Shown here one piece after another: positions 6,890 to 12,218 of a stretch of DNA of 12,218 bases. The notes under the pieces are model-generated. The model was not told the DNA's origin and made no database searches. It saw nothing but the letters and a program-made list of their open reading frames with translations. Origin of the DNA: JBJXHB01 sp046160725. Lineage in GTDB: Bacteria > Pseudomonadota > Gammaproteobacteria > Burkholderiales > Burkholderiaceae_C. Each line of letters begins with the position of its first letter. Position 1 is the first letter of the stretch. The position numbers were made by a program, and so were the translations under genes. The DNA lies in NCBI GenBank assembly GCA_046160725.1, contig JBJXHB010000474.1:1-12218 (forward strand), in the 5' to 3' direction.

Positions 6890-7539
6890 TGGCAGTACCA
6901 AGGCCGCACCCGAGCGTGAGCCTCGGCCTGTCCCTGTCCGACAAACAACGGTTTTCACTTCCACCAGGGGCCCACCTATGGGCCTTGTGGGACGCCACGT
7001 GGGAACCGCGAGCAGGGTCAGGCAATGCCCACCGGGACGGTTGCCGTTGACAGGGGGCTGGTGTCGCCCGGCCGCGCGGCTCGCGCTTTTCCTGGTCGGG
7101 GGCGGGTGCCGCGGGGACTGCAGGCGCAGGATCGCCGGGTTTCGGCGCAGAGCTGGCTGGCTGAGCGGGCGCGCTGGCCGGCGGCGCCATCAAGCGGTCA
7201 TCCTGCGGCACGCTGCAGCGCCAGGGGCATCTGTCTCGGGACAGCGCTTGCGGTGGTCCGTCTCGTGGGCGCCGCAGGCCATGACGCAAAGGTTTCAGAC
7301 ATCAGCTTCCCCGGGACGCTTCGGCAAGCCCCATCACACGCCATGTGGATGCTGGCGTCTGTGCGCTGCTGCACCGAAGGCGTCGCGGGGCGGATTCCGA
7401 TTGCGCTGGCAACATCGGCACCGAGGCCGGGCACCCGGTGGCCTTGCTGGCTGCCTGTTCCTGGGCCGCGGCGGCGGATGTGCGCCGGGACACCGACGTC
7501 AGGCAACGCCGGCATGACGATGCGCCGATGAGGAACCCC
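6890..7539. other. 650-base stretch without a convincing gene
   Basis: Open frames exist on both strands, as expected at this GC content, but none has a recognisable domain. The least implausible is minus strand from ATG 7190, with AGGA ten bases upstream. It reads MAPPASAPAQPASSAPKPGD and a further Pro/Ala-rich segment, then loses coherence and runs through the terminator and antisense to the tRNA. That looks like a low-complexity frame or a decayed gene end, not an intact protein. A 23-base imperfect hairpin with 5-bp arms (CGTCA/TGACG) lies at 7497-7519, just upstream of the SOUL gene. I see no clear promoter, repeat family or RNA gene here. Confidence 0.5.
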
Positions 7540-8190
7540 ATGACAACCAAGCCCCACAGCCGAACCTCCGCGCCCGGCGCCGTCCTTCTCCTGGCGGCGG
7601 CCATGGCCAGCCTTTCCATGCCGAGCCATGCCACCGAGGAGCCCGGGTATCAGGTGGTCCGGATGCTGGGCGAGGTCGAGGTCCGTCAGTACGACACCTA
7701 CGCCGTGGCCGAGGTCGTCGTCGCAGGGCCGGCCGCCGAGGCCGGCAACCAGGCCTTTCCGATCCTCGCGGCCTACATCTTCGGCCGGAACAAGGGCGCG
7801 AGGACGTTGGCCATGACCGCGCCGGTGACCCAGTCGCCGGTGCCCGTGAAACTGCCGATGACCGCGCCCGTCACGCAGCTGGCGGCACCTGGCGGCTTCC
7901 TGGTGCAGTTTGCGCTGCCCAGGGGCGTGACGGCCGACAATGCGCCGGAGCCCCTGGACGGGCGAGTACAGCTGCGGCAGGTGGTGCCGAACCCGGTCGC
8001 CGTGATCCGCTACTCGGGGTTCTGGTCGGACTCGAACTACACGCAGCATCTGTTCCAGCTGCAGGCGGCCCTGCGCGTTGCCGGCCAGGCCTGGACCGGC
8101 GAGCCGGTGTACGCACGGTATGACGCACCGTACACCCCTTGGTTCATGCGGCGCAACGAGATCTGGCTCGAGTTGGCCGGCGGGACGTGA
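7540..8190 (+). CDS. Exported SOUL-family heme-binding protein
   Basis: Predicted periplasmic protein of 216 aa. The signal peptide covers residues 1-31 (APGAVLLLAAAMASLSMPSHA, cleavage before TEEPGY). The SOUL/HBP domain follows: an entry strand YQVVRMLGEVEVRQYDTYAVAEV, the family hallmark MTAPVTQ present twice (residues 92-98 and 107-113), then FVQFALP-like and VIRYSGFWSD strands and a C-terminal YDAPYTPWFMRRNEIWLEL motif normal for the family. SOUL proteins bind heme or tetrapyrroles. In bacteria their role is unsettled. ATG at 7540 is preferred because AGGA lies five bases upstream. An in-frame ATG at 7528 adds four residues. No operon partner is visible upstream. Confidence 0.9.
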   Translation: MTTKPHSRTSAPGAVLLLAAAMASLSMPSHATEEPGYQVVRMLGEVEVRQYDTYAVAEVVVAGPAAEAGNQAFPILAAYIFGRNKGARTLAMTAPVTQSPVPVKLPMTAPVTQLAAPGGFLVQFALPRGVTADNAPEPLDGRVQLRQVVPNPVAVIRYSGFWSDSNYTQHLFQLQAALRVAGQAWTGEPVYARYDAPYTPWFMRRNEIWLELAGGT

Positions 8191-8365
8191 TCGGCCGCTG
8201 CGGCCCCGGCGACAGGCGCACCCGGTAGCGCCGGACATGCGGCCCCTGTCGATCACCTCCTCATCAGCCGGCCCGATGTCCCGGTGACGGCGATCACGCG
8301 CTGGCTGCAACGGCACCCGGTGTCCGGCGACCTGGCACTGGCCTATGGCGTGAGCCGGGAACGCG
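8191..8365 (+). other. Open frame after the SOUL stop, possible gene relic
   Basis: After the SOUL TGA the same frame stays open to a stop at about 8396-8398. The first part is Ala/Pro-rich, then from about 8251 it reads DHLLISRPDVPVTAITRW followed by LQRHPVSGDLALAYGVS. This has a protein-like residue mix and about 80 percent G/C third positions. There is no start codon with a ribosome-binding site, and I recognise no family. It might be a gene remnant, a former C-terminal extension of the SOUL protein, or chance. The last part overlaps the 3' end of the opposite-strand DUF6544-like gene. Confidence 0.25.
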
Positions 8366-8995
8366 CTACTCGGCCAGTTCATAGACCGCTGACGTGATCG
8401 TGCCGCGCCAGTAGGGCCTGCGAGCGCCGGGCGGCAGCCATGCGGCCTCCATCATGTAGCGCATCAACTCACCGCGGGCGATGTCGCCGGTGCCGTGCTG
8501 GCTCGTCAGCGAGAACAGGCCCTGCACGGCCGGCTGCAAGGTACCGACGCCGCCCGCGTAGGCATCGTGCACCCGGATCGCGATGCCCGGCAGCACGGCC
8601 ATGCGGGCGTTCCAGACGAACCCGGGCCGGTTGGTCACGACGCGTTGCTCGGAAGTGAAGGGTATCCACACCTCGCGGCTTCCAAGCGCCGTCACATTGA
8701 AGGTGCCGGTGTGCCGAACGGTCACGCCCGTCACGACCGGCTGGCCATCCTTGAGCACGGCGCGGAAGTAGCGCTGCACCGGGGCCGGCAGGCCCGCAAG
8801 TTCGCTGGCGTCATACCGCGATGCTCTCGCAGGCAGGCGGGCCGACTCCAACTGGACCAGCAGCGCCTGTGTGGCCACGGCCCATCGCGATCGACCGTAG
8901 GCGGACAGCCCCGTCACGGCGACGGCGACGACGCCGAGTGCGAGCGCCAGCCAGGCGATGGCGGTCATGCCTCCGACCCGCTGGCGCGCAGGCAT
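8366..8995 (-). CDS. DUF6544-like membrane-anchored protein with apparent internal deletion
   Basis: Protein of 209 aa, function unknown. An N-terminal membrane anchor (about residues 11-30) precedes a region typical of DUF6544 proteins: LPAPVQRYFRAVLKDGQP (69-86), FNVTALGSREVWIPFTSEQ, FVWNARMAVLPGIAIRVHDAY and GLFSL...GELMRYMMEAAW (159-186). In the homologues I recall, EAAW is followed by a long stretch (YPTALLP, DERSARATLTD, PWEGRFWDY, then a second GEVAW) before PYWRG. Here EAAW joins directly to LPPGARRPYWRGTI near 8426-8440, so some 60-70 residues seem absent with frame kept. The start is uncertain: ATG 8995 follows the upstream stop by four bases, while ATG 8968 has GGAGG only one base away. 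Last gene of the three-gene unit. The family call is from memory. Confidence 0.68.
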   Translation of the reverse strand: MPARQRVGGMTAIAWLALALGVVAVAVTGLSAYGRSRWAVATQALLVQLESARLPARASRYDASELAGLPAPVQRYFRAVLKDGQPVVTGVTVRHTGTFNVTALGSREVWIPFTSEQRVVTNRPGFVWNARMAVLPGIAIRVHDAYAGGVGTLQPAVQGLFSLTSQHGTGDIARGELMRYMMEAAWLPPGARRPYWRGTITSAVYELAE

Positions 8996-8999
8996 CGGG

Positions 9000-10157
9000 T
9001 CACAGCAGCACGGCCTGGACGGGCCGGCGCAGGGACAGCGGCATCCCGGGCCCGCGGCCGAAGCGCACGACCAGATCCGGCCGCTGGCTGCCCAGGCCGA
9101 GCGCCGAGGCGAACTGCGGCCGGATCGCCCCGACCTCGACCGGCTGATTCACGAAGGCGTTGCGCAGCCCGAGTGCCGTGGCCTGCAGCGCAAAGCGCTC
9201 ATAGCAGCGGCCGGCCTCGATCCAGTGCGCCTTGTCGTTGGCTTCCGAGGCAAACACGGCGATGCCCGACGAGTTGCGGACCTGCCGAGCGTATCGCTCG
9301 TTCTCGGACTTCGGCGTCAGGAACAGGCCCATCAGCGGGCTGGCCAGCCAGCGCGGCAGCGCCGGGGAGCCGGTCGTGCCGGCGAAGAGGCCATCACCCG
9401 CGCGCTGCGCCTCGGCCGCGCTGAAGCGGATCCAGGACTTCAGCTCGGCAACGAAGGCGGCGTCGCCCAGCTGCGCGGTGTTGGCCGAGACCACGTACGC
9501 CAGCACCCGCTCCATGTCCGCGCGTCCGGTCATCAGCACTACCCACACGCCGTTGCCGGTCCCGGCCCGCTCCAGCAGACGAAGCTCGTCGGCCGAAACC
9601 GGACGGCCGTCATAGTCGCCGCGGGTGCATTGACGCTCGGGGATCGCCTGGAACAGCGGTGTTGCCAGCGCTCGCGTGGCTTCCAGGTGCACGGTGATGG
9701 CGCCCGGGCCCGCCGGGTCGAAGCGTGCCTCGGCCTGCAGGCCGGCGGCCAGCGCCGCATGGGCCAGGTTCTCCGTGGCGCAGCCGAGAGAGACATGCAG
9801 ATGGTGGTCGTCGGGGTCGACCGACGGGCAGCGGCGCGCCAGGTCCGGGGCGATCACGATGGCCTGCTCCTGCACCCGGAAGGTCCAGCACTGCGTGTTG
9901 TGGCTGGACGGCGCGAGCGTCGCGTAGCGCACCAGTTCCTGCATCAGCAGCGCACGGTCACCGCCGCTTGCGGCCAACGGGCGGCGCTGGGCGCGAGCCA
10001 GGCCCTGCTCCTCATCGACCGATGAGCAGGCCACCAGCGCCGGCGACAGCGCGCCGCATGCCAGGCCGCCCAGCACGACATGCCTGCGAGTCGGCACCGT
10101 GGGGGCGGCCGGTCCAGGCGCTGTGCAGTCCTGGACGGGAACAAAGGTCGACCTCAT
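9000..10157 (-). CDS. Acg-type nitroreductase-like flavoprotein with Tat/lipoprotein signal
   Basis: Predicted FMN-binding nitroreductase-fold protein of 385 aa. It resembles the mycobacterial Acg family and the Burkholderiales proteins often named twin-arginine translocation pathway signal protein. The N-terminus has twin Arg at 24-25 (TRRHVVLGGLACGALSPALV) ending in a lipobox, L-V-A-C44, so export by Tat and lipid anchoring are likely. The core begins LVRYATLAPSSHNTQCWTFRV, a family signature, and includes DPDDHHLHVSLGCATENLAHAA. The C-terminal part has the GRCYERFALQATALGL and FVNQPVEV segments typical of the second half. Acg-like proteins may sequester FMN instead of reducing nitro compounds, so activity is open. 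ATG 10157 is chosen because GGTGG lies four bases upstream and the Tat signal follows. It overlaps the DUF3562 stop by ATGA and precedes the DUF6544-like gene by four bases. Confidence 0.85.
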   Translation of the reverse strand: MRSTFVPVQDCTAPGPAAPTVPTRRHVVLGGLACGALSPALVACSSVDEEQGLARAQRRPLAASGGDRALLMQELVRYATLAPSSHNTQCWTFRVQEQAIVIAPDLARRCPSVDPDDHHLHVSLGCATENLAHAALAAGLQAEARFDPAGPGAITVHLEATRALATPLFQAIPERQCTRGDYDGRPVSADELRLLERAGTGNGVWVVLMTGRADMERVLAYVVSANTAQLGDAAFVAELKSWIRFSAAEAQRAGDGLFAGTTGSPALPRWLASPLMGLFLTPKSENERYARQVRNSSGIAVFASEANDKAHWIEAGRCYERFALQATALGLRNAFVNQPVEVGAIRPQFASALGLGSQRPDLVVRFGRGPGMPLSLRRPVQAVLL

Positions 10158-10402
10158 GCCGCCACCAGGACCGACCCAGCCCGATGCGAAGCCTCCCTGT
10201 CGAGATCGCGCTGGTGCAGGACATCCAGCACCTTGCGGATGGCGAAGATGTGGAGGTACCGGGTGATGCGCGCGCCCGAGGCCAGTACGGCCCGCTCGCT
10301 TTCGTAGAGCGCCGCCACTTCGCCGATCGGCAAGTGGCACTCCTCGGCCAGCGCGGCGACGATGCGCTTCTGGTCGGGCTGTCTCTCGGTTGCAGTGGGC
10401 AT
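10154..10402 (-). CDS. DUF3562-domain small protein
   Basis: Small soluble protein of 82 aa. Residues about 10-65 (KRIVAALAEECHLPIGEVAALYESE, then ARITRYLHIFAIRKVLDVL) match the DUF3562 pattern, a short helical domain common in Burkholderiales. No biochemical role is known to me. It has no signal peptide or membrane segment. The C-terminal tail (DREASHRAGSVLVAA) lies outside the domain and overlaps the nitroreductase start. GAGGA seven bases before ATG 10402 is a good ribosome-binding site. It is first in the minus-strand three-gene unit, and its ATGA overlap with the flavoprotein gene implies coupled translation. A regulatory or partner role for the exported flavoprotein is conceivable, but the sequence does not show it. 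Confidence 0.75.
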   Translation of the reverse strand: MPTATERQPDQKRIVAALAEECHLPIGEVAALYESERAVLASGARITRYLHIFAIRKVLDVLHQRDLDREASHRAGSVLVAA

Positions 10403-10656
10403 GGTGATGTCCTCGACGGGTCTATGGAGTCATGACCGTAGCACCCGAGGTGCCCGCCTCCCTGTGCGCCAGGGCACACAGTGCGCAGCCGCGGCAGACC
10501 GATCCCTTGCGCGGGTGCCGCACGGTGCGCCGACGAACAGACCCCGGGCTTGCCGGCGCGCAGCATGGCGGATTGCCAGGCCCGTCCACCGGGCACGGCC
10601 GGCCGCGGGCTGCCACCGCCACCGGGCGGGCATGTTCCAGCGCAGGAGCCCGCCCC
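10403..10656. promoter_or_regulatory. Divergent intergenic region, DUF3562 unit / ene-reductase
   Basis: These 254 bases must hold promoters for the minus-strand three-gene unit and probably for the ene-reductase. I find no strong -35/-10 pair in either direction. TGTGCgccaggGCACA (10463-10478) is a 5-bp inverted repeat with a 6-base spacer. GTGCGC recurs at 10464-10469 and 10481-10486. Either could be an operator, but both are within chance expectation in GC-rich DNA. Open frames here lack ribosome-binding sites and recognisable domains. Confidence 0.4.
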
Positions 10657-11736
10657 ATGCTGTTCGACAAGTTCACCGCCCGTTCCCTGCATCTTGCCAA
10701 TCGCATGGTGATGGCACCGATGACCCGCAGCCGCGCGACGACGGCACACACGCCCGATGCGCTGATGGCGGCCTACTACGGCCAGCGCGCCACGGCCGGC
10801 CTGATCATCACCGAGGGCACCTCGCCCAGCCCGAACGGCCTGGGATACCCCCGCATTCCCGGACTGCACGACGCGCTGCAGGCGCAGGCCTGGAGGGCGA
10901 CGACGGACCAGGTGCACCGCCAGGGCGGGACGATCTTCGTGCAGCTCATGCACTGCGGCCGGGTGGCCCATGTGGCGAACCTGCCGGCCGGTGCGCAGGT
11001 GCTGGGGCCGGGGGCGGTGGCCTGCCCCGGGGAGATGTACACCGACAGCCTGGGCATGCAGCCCCACAGTCCGCCACGGGCGATGACCGAGGCCGACATC
11101 GCGCACGCGGTCCAGGAACACGTGGCGGCCGCGAAGCTGGCGCTGGACGCCGGATTCGACGGCATCGAGCTGCACGGCGCCAATGGCTACCTGATCGAGC
11201 AGTTCCTGAACCCGCTGGTCAACCAGCGCACCGACGCCTACGGTGGCGGCATCGACGCCCGCAACCGCCTGGCCCTCGAGATCGCCCGCGGCACCATCGC
11301 CGCCATCGGTCGCGACCGCGTCGGCATGCGGCTGTCGCCGTTCGGTGTCTTCAACGGCACGGGCGCTTTTGCCGAGGTCGAGGCCCAGTACCTGGCGCTG
11401 GCCCGGTCCTTGTCGACGCTCGGCCTGCTCTACATCCATCTGGTCGACCACGCCGCCATGGGGGCGCCGGCGGTGCCGGCGGACTTCAAGCTGCGGCTGC
11501 GCGCGGGCTTCGACGGGCTCTGCATCCTGTCAGGAGGCTTCGACCATGCGAGTGCCGAACAGGCCTTGCTCGACAAGCGCGGCGACCTGATCGCCTTCGG
11601 GCGGCCCTTCCTGGCCAACCCAGACCTGGTCGCGCGGATGCGCCAGGATGCACCGCTCAATGCCCCGGACGCGGCCACGTTCTACGTGCCGGGCGCCGCC
11701 GGCTACACCGACTACCCCGCCCTGGCGGCCGCGTAG
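10657..11736 (+). CDS. Old Yellow Enzyme family ene-reductase (NemA-like)
   Basis: Cytoplasmic FMN-dependent, NAD(P)H-using oxidoreductase of 359 aa, the usual length. The family reduces activated C=C bonds in enones and maleimides, and in some members nitrate esters. The TIM barrel opens with MLFDKFTARSLHLANRMVMA and PMTRSR (residues 21-26). Q96 (FVQLMH) and the substrate-anion pair H173/N176 (ELHGANGYL) are present, followed by the diagnostic QFLNPLVNQRTDAYGG. AFGRPFLANPDL near the C-terminus is the FMN-phosphate region, and the protein ends in YTDYPAL as NemA-like members do. HCGRVAH at 99-105 replaces the more usual H-x-GR-x-S-H, a mild variation. ATG 10657 has AGGAG nine bases upstream. 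A longer in-frame start at 10432 would add a compositionally alien N-terminus. It is divergent from the flavoprotein unit, so shared electrophile or redox control is possible. Confidence 0.92.
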   Translation: MLFDKFTARSLHLANRMVMAPMTRSRATTAHTPDALMAAYYGQRATAGLIITEGTSPSPNGLGYPRIPGLHDALQAQAWRATTDQVHRQGGTIFVQLMHCGRVAHVANLPAGAQVLGPGAVACPGEMYTDSLGMQPHSPPRAMTEADIAHAVQEHVAAAKLALDAGFDGIELHGANGYLIEQFLNPLVNQRTDAYGGGIDARNRLALEIARGTIAAIGRDRVGMRLSPFGVFNGTGAFAEVEAQYLALARSLSTLGLLYIHLVDHAAMGAPAVPADFKLRLRAGFDGLCILSGGFDHASAEQALLDKRGDLIAFGRPFLANPDLVARMRQDAPLNAPDAATFYVPGAAGYTDYPALAAA

Positions 11737-11747
11737 GCCCGCGCACG

Positions 11748-11996
11748 TCACGCAGGCCGCGGTGCCCTGGCCGGTTGTTCCAGGAGCACCAGGTGCCCCG
11801 TGGCGCGGGCCGCCGCGATCTCCTCGGCGGTCAGCGCCACGCTGCTCTGCCCGCGGGCGCCCCAGACGATGTCGATCGAATGGTCGCCGAGGATCTCGAC
11901 CAGGCAGGGGCCGACCGGTATGTGCTGCTCACGGCCGGTGCCCAGGCGATAGGGGACCGGGCTGACGATGCGTGCGTGGTGTGTCGTGATGTCCAT
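11748..11996 (-). CDS. Uncharacterised 82-aa protein
   Basis: Small soluble protein, no family recognised. It reads MDITTHHARIVSPVPYRLGT, then an apparently folded core GREQHIPVGPCLVEILGD and HSIDIVWGARGQSSVALT, and a closing helix AEEIAAARATGHLVLLE. The alternating hydrophobic pattern suggests a small beta-barrel-like or SH3-like unit with a terminal helix. It has no signal peptide and no cysteine pair or metal motif. ATG 11996 is chosen because GGGAG lies eight bases upstream. An in-frame ATG at 12017 would place that site inside the gene. It is convergent with the ene-reductase, 11 bases between stops, and no T-rich terminator is visible between them. Codon use is like its neighbours. Confidence 0.75.
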   Translation of the reverse strand: MDITTHHARIVSPVPYRLGTGREQHIPVGPCLVEILGDHSIDIVWGARGQSSVALTAEEIAAARATGHLVLLEQPARAPRPA

Positions 11997-12177
11997 GGAC
12001 TTGTCTCCCTGCTGCATGGGCGGTTGGGTCTTCTTGCCGACGGGCTCGATTCACCGATCATGCTGAGCCTGTGTCGGGCGGTGTCGGCTGTCCGTGCGAA
12101 GCCGTACGCACGCAGGTGAATCCGCCGCAAGCCGGCTGTTCGTCGCGGCACCTTCGACATGTCGCCCGCGGACGGAC
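11997..12177. other. Intergenic region upstream of the 82-aa gene
   Basis: About 180 bases that should hold the promoter of the 82-aa gene and the 3' flank of the gene entering from the right. No clear promoter hexamers, terminator hairpin with T tract, or credible open frame was found. Confidence 0.4.
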
Positions 12178-12218
12178 CTAGGCCCGGCTGGCCTCCAGGG
12201 TGATGTCGGCCACGCCGG
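12178..12218 (-). CDS. C-terminal end of a gene entering from the right edge
   Basis: On the minus strand one frame reads GVADITLEASRA and then stops at TAG (12180-12178). All 12 codons end in G or C, as real genes here do, and the peptide looks like an ordinary protein C-terminus. The fragment is too short to name. The other two minus frames give Arg/Pro/Gly-rich sequence typical of shadows. Confidence 0.45.
   Translation of the reverse strand, partial: GVADITLEASRA

Noticed and set aside
6744..7289. 181-codon minus-strand frame ending in a GLEPTTPT-type motif
   Set aside because: That C-terminal part is the antisense reading of the tRNA-Val gene, a well-known false protein motif. The rest is Pro/Ala low complexity.
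7497..7519. CGTCA...TGACG inverted repeat resembling a REP/palindromic element
   Set aside because: Only 5-bp arms with an imperfect interior, and a single copy in the window. It cannot be assigned to a repeat family without a genome-wide count.
7198..8382. 394-codon minus-strand frame opposite the SOUL gene
   Set aside because: Antisense to an intact SOUL gene with signal peptide and family motifs. No domain of its own.
8958..10025. 355-codon plus-strand frame opposite the nitroreductase-like gene
   Set aside because: Shadow of the minus-strand flavoprotein. His/Gln/Arg-rich with no ribosome-binding site.
10012..11451. 479-codon minus-strand frame opposite the ene-reductase
   Set aside because: Overlaps an intact Old Yellow Enzyme gene. 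The composition has no domain pattern.
10362..12119. 585-codon plus-strand frame over the ene-reductase
   Set aside because: Wrong frame relative to the ene-reductase, Arg/Pro/Gly/Ala-rich, and spans an intergenic region and the opposite-strand 82-aa gene.

Overview
The window is high-GC DNA with strong G/C bias at third codon positions. It is densely packed and reads as betaproteobacterial chromosome, most likely order Burkholderiales (a Rubrivivax/Leptothrix/Ideonella-like lineage is my guess). The indicators are an OmpR whose C-terminus closely matches the proteobacterial OmpR ending, an EnvZ-type kinase, a D-3-hydroxybutyrate dehydrogenase as expected in a polyhydroxybutyrate-using organism, and a RelA-type ppGpp synthetase. 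No phage genes, transposase, CRISPR array or integrase are visible.

Layout, left to right. (1) 1-1766, minus: ompR followed by envZ (the kinase runs off the left edge), an osmo/envelope-stress two-component system. Its upstream region, shared with a divergent gene, carries two perfect, oppositely oriented TGTAACAG boxes that look like OmpR autoregulatory sites. (2) 1965-2702, plus: exported SIMPL-domain protein. (3) 2722-3492, minus: bdhA, convergent with the SIMPL gene. (4) 3585-6727, plus: an alpha/beta hydrolase overlapping relA by ATGA, so the two are probably translationally coupled. (5) 6742-6887: tRNA-Val(GAC) with an extended -10, a GC-rich discriminator and a textbook intrinsic terminator. 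(6) About 650 bases without a convincing gene. (7) 7540-8190, plus: exported SOUL heme-binding protein, followed by an unexplained open frame. (8) 8366-10402, minus: a tight three-gene unit reading DUF3562 protein, Tat/lipoprotein Acg-type nitroreductase-like flavoprotein, then a DUF6544-like membrane-anchored protein that seems to lack an internal block. (9) 10657-11736, plus: Old Yellow Enzyme family ene-reductase, divergent from that unit. (10) 11748-11996, minus: uncharacterised 82-aa protein. (11) The last 12 codons of another minus-strand gene at the right edge.

The left half is core physiology: envelope signalling, PHB/ketone-body metabolism, stringent response and a tRNA. The right half is accessory redox and envelope biology, with two flavoenzymes, a heme-binding protein and small DUF proteins. 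I see no clearly novel multi-gene system. The most informative items are the candidate OmpR boxes, the apparent internal deletion in the DUF6544-like gene, and the DUF3562/nitroreductase/DUF6544 cassette facing an ene-reductase.
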